Assembly (NCBI RefSeq): GCF_904067045.1
Contig: NZ_CAJFDC010000015.1
Location: 62,001 to 126,000, forward strand
Reading direction: 5' to 3'
Length of the DNA: 64,000 bases
Origin: Pseudomonas sp. FEN
GTDB taxonomy: Bacteria > Pseudomonadota > Gammaproteobacteria > Pseudomonadales > Pseudomonadaceae
This document shows, in pieces, positions 56,090 through 64,000 of the stretch. A program made the translations under genes and the position numbers. The notes beneath the pieces are model-generated. The model did not search any database, was not told where the DNA came from, and saw only the letters and a program-made list of their open reading frames with translations. The stretch's first letter is position 1. Each line of letters begins with the position of its first letter.

Positions 56090-56694
56090 CCTCCGCCACC
56101 CTGTATTCGTTCCGCCGCTGCCCCTACGCCATGCGCGCGCGTATGGCGCTGCGTTATTCGGGCGTGGCGGTGCATATCGAAGAAGTCAGTCTCAAGGACA
56201 AGCCCGCGCAGATGCTCGCGCTGTCGAGCAAGGGCACGGTGCCGGTGCTGGCCTGTGCCGATGGGCGGGTGATCGAAGAAAGTCTGGAGATCATGCACTG
56301 GGCCCTGGCCCAACACGACCCGCAGGATTGGCTGCTTGGCCGCGATCCGCCGGCGGCGCGGGCCACGGCGTTGCTGATCGAGGAAAATGACACGGTTTTC
56401 AAACAGTGGCTGGACCGCTACAAGTACGCGGTGCGCTACCCGGAGTTTGCCATGGAGCATTATCGGCAACAGGGTTCGCAGTTCCTCTTGAAGCTGGACG
56501 GTCTGCTTGCGCGTAACGGCCATCTGTTGGCCGAACACCTGAGCCTGGCGGACATTGCGGTCGCCCCTTTCGTGCGCCAATTTGCCCATGTGGATCAGGT
56601 GTGGTTTGCGCAAGCGCCGTACAAACATCTACAGGCTTGGCTGGAACAGTTCCTGGCTTCGGAACTGTTCAATGCGGTCATGGCCAGGCGCTGA
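56086..56694 (+). CDS. Glutathione S-transferase family protein
   Basis: 202 residues. Thioredoxin-fold N-terminus with RRCPYAMRARMAL (active Cys12, Grx2/omega-like), the cis-Pro GTVPVL and the glutathione-contact EESLEIM; helical C-terminal domain with HLSLADIAVAPFVRQF. ATGA overlap with sbcC suggests co-translation. Substrate unknown. Confidence 0.9.
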   Translation: MTSATLYSFRRCPYAMRARMALRYSGVAVHIEEVSLKDKPAQMLALSSKGTVPVLACADGRVIEESLEIMHWALAQHDPQDWLLGRDPPAARATALLIEENDTVFKQWLDRYKYAVRYPEFAMEHYRQQGSQFLLKLDGLLARNGHLLAEHLSLADIAVAPFVRQFAHVDQVWFAQAPYKHLQAWLEQFLASELFNAVMARR

Positions 56695-56751
56695 TGTGGG
56701 CTTGCTCACTTAATCGCATTCAATCCGAAACGTGCAACTTAACCTGAGCCA

Positions 56752-56858
56752 GGACGCATACCTTGTGGGAGTGGTGTGAGAGCGGTGCCTGCCGGCGAAG
56801 CTTTTGGTGGCCTCAAAGGCCTCTTCGCAGCGGTCCAACTCCCACAAGGTATGCGTCC
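56752..56858. repeat. REPIN-like element with 21-bp perfect arms
   Basis: The arms at 56752-56772 and 56838-56858 are exact reverse complements and include CCTTGTGGGAG. The 65-bp interior has the usual GAAGCTTTTGGTGG-like and CTTCGCAGCGG imperfect inner dyad. It follows the gst gene. Confidence 0.75.
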
Positions 56859-56869
56859 CGGCCTAATGC

Positions 56870-57049
56870 TCAGTGCTGGGCTTTGTGATCCAGCGCGGCG
56901 TAGAAGTTGGCGCTCTGTTGCAGGTATTTCTGGGTGTAGCTCTGGGTGTGGCTTTTCGGGCTGTTGATTTCCACGTTGGCGCTGGCAGGCAGGGCTACGG
57001 TGGCGGAAACAGCGGAAGCGGCGATGATGGAGAAAAGATTGAAGTTCAT
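56870..57049 (-). CDS. Small exported protein of unknown function
   Basis: 59 residues from ATG 57047-57049, with GAGGG eight bases upstream. A signal peptide (NLFSIIAASAVSATVALP, then ASA) leaves a mature peptide of about 37 residues rich in Gln, Ser and His (SHTQSYTQKYLQQ). No family recognised. Confidence 0.65.
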   Translation of the reverse strand: MNFNLFSIIAASAVSATVALPASANVEINSPKSHTQSYTQKYLQQSANFYAALDHKAQH

Positions 57050-57261
57050 GCGGGTAACCCTCGATGTCAGTTGGCTTGCTTGCCCTTTCAGGCCGTGAGT
57101 CAAAAGTACATCCGAGGGCTGGCATCGTTGAAATTCATTGCAGCAGTAGCGGATATCAGCGTCATTAATAGAAACGCAAGTGCCTGATTCATCAGGAGAC
57201 GTGGTCTATTGTCGCAGCTCGCGCACCTTGGCCAACGAAGTGAAGCAATGTGGCAAACAGC

Positions 57262-57537
57262 TTATTCTTCTTCGTCGCGACCGGTGAAGGCACTCATGCA
57301 GACCAGGCGATGCTCACTGTAATCGTCGCTCAGGATCCAGCTTTGCAGCGCCGCGTCGAAAGTGGCCGCCTCGAGCTGGGCACGGGTGAAACTCCAGCGC
57401 TTCTCGGCCCGGCCATCCATGCATTCGATCAGCAGGCGGCTGTCGTCGAGGGTGAAATCGAAGGCGTGCAGGCCGTCGACTTCGAGCATGTTGCAGGTTT
57501 CCAGGGCACTGAGCAGGGTGTCGGTTGCAGCGGTCAT
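57262..57537 (-). CDS. Conserved hypothetical small protein
   Basis: 91 residues, acidic C-terminus (GRDEEE). Pattern of short beta-strands (LHAFDFTLDDSRLLIECMDG, then RRWSF-like KRWSFTRAQL) and no signal. Similar small proteins occur in many Pseudomonas genomes; function unknown. It lies between REP elements and is not obviously part of an operon. Confidence 0.65.
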   Translation of the reverse strand: MTAATDTLLSALETCNMLEVDGLHAFDFTLDDSRLLIECMDGRAEKRWSFTRAQLEAATFDAALQSWILSDDYSEHRLVCMSAFTGRDEEE

Positions 57538-57603
57538 GATGTTCTATCGTGTTTGGGGAAGTGCTCATGATAGGCGATATTGCCCCGCAGCGGCGCCATA
57601 ACC

Positions 57604-57750
57604 TGTGGCGAGCGGGCTTGTCGGAACGCCGCACCGCCGCGTTCGGCTGCGAAGCAGCCGTAAATCGGCTACCGCGTTCTGCCTGATAGCTTGCTGTAGC
57701 CGGTTTTGGGGGCGCTTCGCGCCCCAGCGCGGGCAAGCCCGCTCGCCACA
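57604..57750. repeat. REPIN (two inverted REP sequences)
   Basis: TGTGGCGAGCGGGCTTG at 57604-57620 has its exact reverse complement at 57734-57750. Inside are GTTCGGCTGCGAAGCAGCCG and GGGGGCGCTTCGCGCCCC, the standard inner dyads of this REP family. Confidence 0.8.
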
Positions 57751-57770
57751 ATGGATCTGCGTTCGATCAC

Positions 57771-60155
57771 TCAATGGGAAAACAACGACCCGCCGACCTT
57801 GCCCGCCAGCTTCTCAGGCTTGATCAGGAACCGCGCCAGCGCCGGCAACAGCCACAGCGCACCGAACATGTTCCACAGCAACATGAAGGTCAGCATCAGA
57901 CCCATGTCGGCCTGGAACTTGATCGCCGAGAAGATCCAGGTGCAGACCCCGATCGCCAGGCACAGGCCGGTGAACAACACCGCCTTGCCGGTGGATTTCA
58001 GCGTCTGGTAATAGGCTTCCTGCAACGGCAGCCCGGCACGCAGGAAGCTTTCCAGGCGACTGTAGATGTAGATGCCGTAGTCCACGCCGATCCCCACGCC
58101 CAGCGCCACCACCGGCAAGGTCGCGACCTTCACGCCGATACCCATGAACGCCATCAACGCGTTCCCCAGCACCGAGGTCAGCACCAGCGGCAGGACGATA
58201 CACAAGGTCGCCGCCCAGGAACGGAAGGTGATCATGCACATGGTCGCCACGCAGATATACACCAGGACCAGGATCGTCAGCTCCGATGCCTTGATCACTT
58301 CGTTGGTGGCGGCCTCGATCCCGGCGTTACCGGCGGCAAGGAGGAATTCCAGGCCGTTCTTGTTGTTCTCCTTGGCGAAGTCCTGCACCGCATGCACCGC
58401 GCGATCCAGGGTCGCGGCCTTGTGGTCGTTGAGGAACACCAGTACCGGTGCCAGGGAGCAATCGGTGTTGTACAGGCCATCGGCCCGGGCGATGGAGTTG
58501 TTCAGCACATCGGGGTTGCGCGACAGGGTTTCCCACTTCAAGTTGCCCTCGTTCATGCCCTTGATCATCTGCTTGGACACGGTCACCAGCGAGATCGCCG
58601 ACTGCACGCCCTCGGTGTTCTGCATCTTCCACATCAGCTCGTCGATGGGCGCCATGGCCTCATAGTGCGAACAGCCCTCGGGTGGGGTCTTGACCATCAC
58701 CACCAACACGTCGGAACTGGTGGAGTAGTTGTTGATGATAAAGCGGTTGTCCTTGTTGTAGCGCGAATCGGGACGCAGCTCCGGCGCGCCCTGGTCGAGA
58801 TCGCCGATCTTCAGGTTGTGTCCGTACCAGAGGCCGCCCCCCAGGGCCAACAGGGCCAGGACGATGGACACCGGCGCGACCTTGGGACTGGCGAAGTTTG
58901 CCAACAGGCGCCAGAACGAGTGCTCGCGGGTCGCATCCTTCTTGCTGCGCTCGACGGCCTTCTTGCTGATGCCGACATAGGAGATCGCCACTGGCAGCAG
59001 GATCAGGTTGGTGAATACGATCACCGCCACGCCGATGGACGCACCGATGGCCAGTTCGCGAATCACGCCGATGTCGATGATCAGCAGGGTGATAAAGCCC
59101 ACGGCGTCAGCGAGGATCGCAATCATCCCCGGCAGGAACAATTGCCGGAAGGTCCGTCGGGCCGCCGTCAGGGCGTTGTCGGCGTCGCTGGACTGCAAGG
59201 CGATGCCGTTGATCTTCTGCACGCCATGGGAGATACCGATGGCGAAGATCAGGAACGGCACCAGCATCGAGTACGGGTCCAGGCCAAAGCCGAACGCGTG
59301 CATCAGCCCCAGTTGCCAGACCACCGCCACCAGGGTGGTGACCAGCACGGCGATGGTGCTGCGGATGCACCAGGTGAACCAGTACAACAGCACCAGGGTG
59401 ATGATGAAGGCGATACCGAAGAACAGCACCACCATGACCAGGCCATCGATCAGGTCACCGACCTTCTTGGCGAAACCGACAATGTGCACCTTCACATTCG
59501 GGTTCTGCGCTTCGAACTTGTCGCGGATCTTCTCTTCGAGCTGGTGGGAGAACTTCTGGTAGTCCAGCGCCAACAACTTGCCCTGGTCCTGCGGGTCCGG
59601 GTAGGACTCCAGCAGCGGGATATCGACGATGCTCGACTTGAAGTCGTTGGCCACCAGGCGTCCGACCTGGCCGGACTTGAGCACGTTGTTGCGCAACTTG
59701 TCGAGGCTGTCGGCCGAGCCGTTGTAGCTCTGCGGGATCACTTCGCCGCCAGCAAAGCCCTCCTCCGTCACTTCGGTCCAGCGCACGCTGGGGCTCCACA
59801 GCGACTTGAGGCCGGAGCGGTCGACGCCGGGAATGTAGAACACCTCGTCGTTGATCTGCCTTAGGGTCTCCATGTATGACGGGGTGAAGATATCGCCGTC
59901 CTTGGCCTCTACGGAAATCCGCACGGTGTTGCCCAGGTTGGCGAGGTCGTTGCGGTGCTCCATCATCTTTTCAATGAACGGATGCTTGAGCGGAATCATT
60001 TTCTCGAAGCTGGTGGACGGGCGGATCAGCGTGGCCTGCCAGAACAGGAAGGCGCTGACCAGCAGGCAGATAACGATCACTGCCGGACGGTTGTTGAAAA
60101 TCAGGCGCTCGAGAAACGTCGCCTTGTCCTGATGATGACTTTGATGACTGCTCAT
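57771..60155 (-). CDS. RND-superfamily (HAE3/MMPL-like) transporter
   Basis: 794 residues, twelve membrane segments in two repeats of one plus five, each with a large periplasmic loop after its first helix. Conserved membrane motifs include FLIFAIGISHGVQKINGIAL and ALGVGIGVDYGIYIYSRLES, the sterol-sensing/MMPL-like sites. No adaptor or outer-membrane channel gene is nearby. The gene is 20 bp downstream of a YCF48/BNR-repeat gene on the same strand, a pairing seen in pseudomonads with hydrophobe export or membrane-lipid roles (inference). Confidence 0.88.
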   Translation of the reverse strand: MSSHQSHHQDKATFLERLIFNNRPAVIVICLLVSAFLFWQATLIRPSTSFEKMIPLKHPFIEKMMEHRNDLANLGNTVRISVEAKDGDIFTPSYMETLRQINDEVFYIPGVDRSGLKSLWSPSVRWTEVTEEGFAGGEVIPQSYNGSADSLDKLRNNVLKSGQVGRLVANDFKSSIVDIPLLESYPDPQDQGKLLALDYQKFSHQLEEKIRDKFEAQNPNVKVHIVGFAKKVGDLIDGLVMVVLFFGIAFIITLVLLYWFTWCIRSTIAVLVTTLVAVVWQLGLMHAFGFGLDPYSMLVPFLIFAIGISHGVQKINGIALQSSDADNALTAARRTFRQLFLPGMIAILADAVGFITLLIIDIGVIRELAIGASIGVAVIVFTNLILLPVAISYVGISKKAVERSKKDATREHSFWRLLANFASPKVAPVSIVLALLALGGGLWYGHNLKIGDLDQGAPELRPDSRYNKDNRFIINNYSTSSDVLVVMVKTPPEGCSHYEAMAPIDELMWKMQNTEGVQSAISLVTVSKQMIKGMNEGNLKWETLSRNPDVLNNSIARADGLYNTDCSLAPVLVFLNDHKAATLDRAVHAVQDFAKENNKNGLEFLLAAGNAGIEAATNEVIKASELTILVLVYICVATMCMITFRSWAATLCIVLPLVLTSVLGNALMAFMGIGVKVATLPVVALGVGIGVDYGIYIYSRLESFLRAGLPLQEAYYQTLKSTGKAVLFTGLCLAIGVCTWIFSAIKFQADMGLMLTFMLLWNMFGALWLLPALARFLIKPEKLAGKVGGSLFSH

Positions 60156-60175
60156 GAAGATTCCCGCCTTTCTTG

Positions 60176-61228
60176 TTATTGGCCCAGCTCAGCGCCGGTC
60201 GGCGTGGTGGTGTGGGCGCCGCCCTGGCCGACGAGGATCAGCTTGCCGTTGCCGGCCGCCGTCACCGCCGACAGGGAAATCCGGTCGGGACGGTTGAACA
60301 CACTGAAGGTCACGCCATCGTCGCTACTGCGGATCACGCTGCCGCCGTTGCCGACGATCACCAGCGAACCGTCGCCCAGCAAGGTCGCGCCGGACAGACC
60401 GAACTCCAGGGCACCACGGGTGGCCTTGAGTTCGACCGGTGCCCAGCTGCTGCCGAAGTCAGTCGAGCGGTAGAGATTGCCGCGCAAGCCGTAGGCCAGC
60501 AGCGTCGAGGGTTGGGCGGTGCCGATCACGCCGAACAGCGAACCCTGGTACGGGCCTTCGACGCGCTCCCAGGTCTGGCCCCAATCGACGGAGCGGAACA
60601 TGCTGCCCTGCTCGCCGACCACGAACAGCCCGGCATCCTTGACCGCGGCGATAGCGTTGAGGTGGAACTGGTCGGGGTTGTCGAGGCGCTCGCTGACGTT
60701 TTCCCAGTGCTGGCCGCCGTCGCTGGTTGCCAGCAGGGCCCCGTAGGCGCCCACGGCAAAGCCTGTGCTGGCGTCCTTGAACCAGACGTCGAGCAACGGT
60801 GCTTCGCGCTTGAGGTCTTCGAACTGGCGGGTCCAGGTGGCGCCGCCGTCCTCGCTGGCGAGGATCTGCGCATCGTGGCCGACGGCCCAGCCGTGGCGCT
60901 CATCGACGAAATAGACCGCCGTGAGCATCTGCCGGGTCGGAACCCGGGCCTGGGTCCAGTGGCCGCCCTGGTCGTCGGAAAAGAGGATGTGTCCGCGATC
61001 GCCGACGGCCACCAGGCGGTTGCCGGCATGGGCCACGTCGAGCAGCAGGCTCTTGCTGGCCTTGGACGATTCGATGGAGTAGACCGTGTCGGCAGTGCCG
61101 GGTGCCGCCGCGTAGGCGCTGGCCGGCAGTGCGGCGAGTCCCGACAGCGCAAGCGCCGTCACCAGCAATGCCGTGCCGCGCCATGTCGGCGGACAGCAAG
61201 AACCCGTAGGCCTCACAGGCTCATTCAT
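60176..61228 (-). CDS. YCF48/BNR-repeat exported protein
   Basis: 350 residues. Signal peptide (hydrophobic ALALSGLAALPASAYA) followed by a beta-propeller of YCF48-type repeats, each with a D-x-G-x-x-W turn: SDDQGGHWTQ, SEDGGATWTR, TSDGGQHWEN, SVDWGQTWER and STDFGSSW. YCF48 proteins act as assembly factors for membrane complexes. It sits directly before the RND gene, so it may be that transporter's periplasmic partner. Confidence 0.82.
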   Translation of the reverse strand: MNEPVRPTGSCCPPTWRGTALLVTALALSGLAALPASAYAAAPGTADTVYSIESSKASKSLLLDVAHAGNRLVAVGDRGHILFSDDQGGHWTQARVPTRQMLTAVYFVDERHGWAVGHDAQILASEDGGATWTRQFEDLKREAPLLDVWFKDASTGFAVGAYGALLATSDGGQHWENVSERLDNPDQFHLNAIAAVKDAGLFVVGEQGSMFRSVDWGQTWERVEGPYQGSLFGVIGTAQPSTLLAYGLRGNLYRSTDFGSSWAPVELKATRGALEFGLSGATLLGDGSLVIVGNGGSVIRSSDDGVTFSVFNRPDRISLSAVTAAGNGKLILVGQGGAHTTTPTGAELGQ

Positions 61229-61467
61229 AGACCTTTCTCCCCATTTATTATTGTCAGGTCGTCCAACCTTTCAGGGTGCCTTCGAGGGCGTTTCATGACT
61301 GCCTGGTCGTCTGAAACCAGCAATCTAGAGCCCCTTCTAAAGCTGGAGCTATCCTATAGGGCTTTGGAATCGTCTGACAATCGACGCCACGTTATCTTTT
61401 GTTAACCCGGGGCGTTAAGGGCAGGCCTGAATGATGGGGCATCAGGTGAGGTGATGAACAAAGGCCA

Positions 61468-61600
61468 TGTGGCGAGCGGGCTTGCCCGCGTTCGGCTGCG
61501 AAGCAGTCGCAAAACCAGAGCACTCGGTTTAACTGACCCATCGTGGCCGCTGGTTTTGGGAGCGCTTCGCGCTCCAGCGGGGGCAAGCCCCCTCGCCACA
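61468..61600. repeat. REPIN preceding the tandem array
   Basis: Left arm TGTGGCGAGCGGGCTTG (61468-61484); the right arm is the first unit of the tandem array (61582-61600, CAAGCCCCCTCGCCACA, one mismatch). Inner dyads GTTCGGCTGCGAAGCAG and GGAGCGCTTCGCGCTCC are present. Confidence 0.75.
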
Positions 61601-61714
61601 GGCAAGCCCTCTCGCCACAGGCAAGCCCCCTCGCCACAGGCAAGCTCCTTCGCCACAGGAAAGCCCCCTCGCCACAGGCAAGCTCCTTCGCCACAGGAAA
61701 GCCCCCTCGCCACA
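61582..61714. repeat. Seven tandem 19-bp copies of a REP arm
   Basis: Seven exact-length 19-bp units based on GGCAAGCCCCCTCGCCACA, from 61582 to 61714. Units 4-5 (CTCCTTC type, then GGAAAGC type) are repeated as units 6-7, showing a 38-bp higher-order duplication. There are no spacers, so it is not a CRISPR. It lies between a REPIN and the 3' end of pepN. Confidence 0.92.
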
Positions 61715-61737
61715 AGGAGGCCCGCGATCCCGCCAAG

Positions 61738-64000
61738 TCAGGCCAGGCTTTTGCTGACGACCTCATACACATCGGCCGACAACTCACCCGAACCGCGAAT
61801 CCGCTCCAGCTCAGCCTTCATCAGCGCTTGGCGGGCGCCGTCGTATTTGCGCCAGCGGGTCAGCGGCGCCAACTGCCGGGAAGCAATCTGCGGATTCAGG
61901 GCATTGAGCTGGATCACGATGTCCGCCAGGAAGCGGTAACCGGAACCATCCGCCGCGTGGAAGTTGATCAGGTTTTGCCCGGCAAAGGCCCCGATCAACG
62001 CCCGCACCTTGTTCGGGTTCCTGATGGTGAACGCCGGGTGTTCCATCAAGGCCTTGACCCGCTGCAAACCACCGGGCAACACGCTGCCGGCCTGGACACT
62101 GAACCACTGGTCCATGACCAGCGGATTGTCCTTGAAGTGCTCGGCGAAACTGGCCAGCGCCAGGGCCTTCTCGGCCTCGAACGGCGAGTTCACCAACACC
62201 GCCAGGGCGGTCAGGCGCTCGGTCATGTTGTCGCTGTTCTCGAACTGTTCCAAGGTCGCCGCCAACACTTGCGGCTTGCCGCTGAGCATCAGGTAGGACA
62301 GCGCGATGTTCTGCAAGGCACGCCGGGCGAAATGCTCGTTCTCGGCCACATAAGGCGTGGCTTTCGACAACGCGCGGTTGGCCTGGTAACGCTGCCACAA
62401 GCCGTCGAACAGCTGCTCGGCCAACTGCCGACGGACGAACTCGCGAGCCGTATGGATCGCTTCGACATCGGCCACTTCGCTGATTTCGGTAAGGTAGGCC
62501 TCACCCGGCAGCGAGAGCATTTCGGCGACCATTGCCTGGTCCAGTTGCTCGTTGGCCAGCACGCTGCGCAAGGCCGTGACCAGGCGCGGGTCGAGCACCA
62601 GCGCCACGCCCTTCCGATGCTGGGCGATCAGTTCCTGCAACACCTGCACCGACAATTGCTGGCCGGCATCCCAACGGTTGAAACCGTCGCTGTCGTGCTG
62701 CATCAGGAACATCAACTGGTCGCGACTGTACGGGAAGCTCAGCTTCACCGGCGCCGAGAACCTTCGCAGCAGCGATGGCAACGGCTTGGCGTCGAGCCCC
62801 ACGAAGGTGAAGGTCTGTTCGGCCTCGATCACCGAGAGCACGCGACTGGTGCTGCCAGCGCTCGCTTCGCCCGCCAGTTGCAAGGCGATTTCAGCGCCCT
62901 GGGCATCCAGCAGGCCGATTTCCAGCGGAATCACGAATGGCAGTTTTTCCTGCTTGTCCGGCGTCTGCGGGCAGCTCTGGCGGAAGGTCAGGCTGTAGGT
63001 TTTCGCGGCGGCGTCATAGTCCTCGCTGACCGCCAGGCGTGGCGTACCGGCCTGGCTGTACCAGCGCTTGAACTGGCTGAAGTCGACGCCGTTGGCATCT
63101 TCCATGGCCTTGACGAAATCGTCGCAGGTCACGGCCTGGCCGTCATGGCGCTGGAAGTACAGGTCGCTGCCCTTGCGGAAGCCTTCGGCGCCAAGCAGGG
63201 TGTGGATCATGCCGACCACTTCCGAGCCCTTCTCATAGACAGTCAGGGTGTAGAAGTTGGAGATCTCGATAAAGCTGTCCGGGCGCACGGCATGAGCCAT
63301 GGGGCCGGCGTCCTCGGCGAACTGGTGGGTGCGCAGGTAGGCGACATCCTGGATACGCTTGACCGTAGGCGAGTTCATGTCGGCGGAGAAGCCGGCATCG
63401 CGGAACACCGTGAAGCCTTCCTTGAGCGACAGCTGGAACCAGTCGCGACAGGTCACGCGATTGCCCGACCAGTTGTGGAAATATTCGTGGGCGACGATGG
63501 CCTCGACCCGCTGGTGCGCGGCGTCGGTGGCGGTTTCGGCACGGGCCAGCACGGCACTGGAGTTGAAGATATTGAGGCCCTTGTTCTCCATGGCGCCCAT
63601 GTTGAAGTCGTTGACCGCGACGATCATGAAGATGTCCAGGTCGTACTCGCGACCGTAGACTTCCTCGTCCCAGCGCATGGACTTCTTCAGGCTGTTCATG
63701 GCGTGCTGGCACTTGTCGATGTTTTCCGGCTCGACATAGATGCGCAGCGCCACGTTACGCCCGCTCATGGTGGCGAAGCTGTCTTCGACACACCACAGGT
63801 CACCGGCCACCAGGGCGAACAGGTAGGCCGGCTTCATGAACGGGTCTTCCCAGGTCGCCCAGTGCCGACCGTCGTCCTGGGGACCGTTGCCCACCGGGTT
63901 GCCGTTGGACAGCAGCACCGGGTAGCGATGCTGCTCGGCGATGACCGTGGTGGTGAACTTGCTCATCACGTCCGGGCGGTCGAGGTAATAGGTGATCTTG
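61738..64000 (-). CDS. pepN: Aminopeptidase N (5' part outside window)
   Basis: The frame stays open to the last base of the window, so about 130-140 N-terminal residues are missing. Visible zinc metallopeptidase signatures of M1 PepN: the substrate motif GAMEN and the zinc site HEYFHNW with the downstream Glu in LKEGFTVFRD. The C-terminal helical domain is complete, ending at the TGA 61738-61740. It releases N-terminal amino acids from peptides in the cytoplasm. Confidence 0.95.
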   Translation of the reverse strand, partial: KITYYLDRPDVMSKFTTTVIAEQHRYPVLLSNGNPVGNGPQDDGRHWATWEDPFMKPAYLFALVAGDLWCVEDSFATMSGRNVALRIYVEPENIDKCQHAMNSLKKSMRWDEEVYGREYDLDIFMIVAVNDFNMGAMENKGLNIFNSSAVLARAETATDAAHQRVEAIVAHEYFHNWSGNRVTCRDWFQLSLKEGFTVFRDAGFSADMNSPTVKRIQDVAYLRTHQFAEDAGPMAHAVRPDSFIEISNFYTLTVYEKGSEVVGMIHTLLGAEGFRKGSDLYFQRHDGQAVTCDDFVKAMEDANGVDFSQFKRWYSQAGTPRLAVSEDYDAAAKTYSLTFRQSCPQTPDKQEKLPFVIPLEIGLLDAQGAEIALQLAGEASAGSTSRVLSVIEAEQTFTFVGLDAKPLPSLLRRFSAPVKLSFPYSRDQLMFLMQHDSDGFNRWDAGQQLSVQVLQELIAQHRKGVALVLDPRLVTALRSVLANEQLDQAMVAEMLSLPGEAYLTEISEVADVEAIHTAREFVRRQLAEQLFDGLWQRYQANRALSKATPYVAENEHFARRALQNIALSYLMLSGKPQVLAATLEQFENSDNMTERLTALAVLVNSPFEAEKALALASFAEHFKDNPLVMDQWFSVQAGSVLPGGLQRVKALMEHPAFTIRNPNKVRALIGAFAGQNLINFHAADGSGYRFLADIVIQLNALNPQIASRQLAPLTRWRKYDGARQALMKAELERIRGSGELSADVYEVVSKSLA

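Noticed and set aside
57774..59864. A 696-codon frame opposite the RND transporter
   Set aside because: Antisense shadow rich in Gln, His and Arg; the transporter frame has clear membrane periodicity.
61582..61714. Tandem repeats as a CRISPR array
   Set aside because: Units are contiguous with no unique spacers and derive from a REP arm; no cas genes are present.

Overview
The window is a piece of a Pseudomonas chromosome, most likely from the P. fluorescens group. The evidence is GC-rich coding with Pseudomonas-type genes: a 1619-residue NAD-glutamate dehydrogenase, the rssB-rssC-pilZ-mlaA block, a Bat/MoxR operon joined to sbcDC, PepN, and many short palindromic REP/REPIN elements ending in a CTCGCCACA-type sequence. 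No rRNA, tRNA or CRISPR array was seen.

Layout. 1-1716: the end of a FIST-domain chemoreceptor. 1881-3245: an AT-richer GT-C-type membrane glycosyltransferase. 4001-11828: a complete clade I nitrous oxide reductase operon, nosRZDFYL, behind an Anr/Dnr-type box. It is followed by a convergent cytochrome c551 gene with its own near-perfect box, which suggests an anaerobic N2O-respiration module with its electron donor. 12874-16195: a CHASE-GGDEF cyclase, an orphan 188-residue exported-looking protein, and an HxlR regulator beside a decapitated pseudogene.

16787-25922 looks like an acquired acetone-carboxylation island. An IS630 transposase remnant lies at the left end and an internally deleted IS256 transposase remnant at the right. 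Between them are acxA, acxB, acxC and a secB paralogue on the minus strand, with a divergent sigma-54 activator (acxR). A good -24/-12 promoter and a long dyad (candidate activator site) lie in the divergent gap. The right junction cuts into the 3' end of a DUF3077-type gene. That gene's leader is the most unusual RNA-level structure here: a cloverleaf resembling phage C4 antisense RNA, a hairpin that hides a Shine-Dalgarno sequence, and a 24-codon leader peptide overlapping the DUF3077 start by ATGA.

26675-37244: core genes (dusA; rssB/rssC partner-switching; PilZ; mlaA), a degenerate HAD-like protein, a DUF4404 protein, and a very large (1686 residues) toxin-like protein with leucine-rich repeats and a C-terminal NEL-type E3 ubiquitin ligase domain. 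37494-43507: gdhB and cdh. 44303-56694: a tightly overlapped gene string, moxR-DUF58-DUF4381-two VWA proteins-batD-sbcD-sbcC-gst. 56870-61228: two small proteins, an RND (HAE3-type) transporter and a YCF48/BNR-repeat partner. 61582-61714: a seven-copy 19-bp tandem array derived from a REP arm. 61738-64000: the 3' part of pepN.
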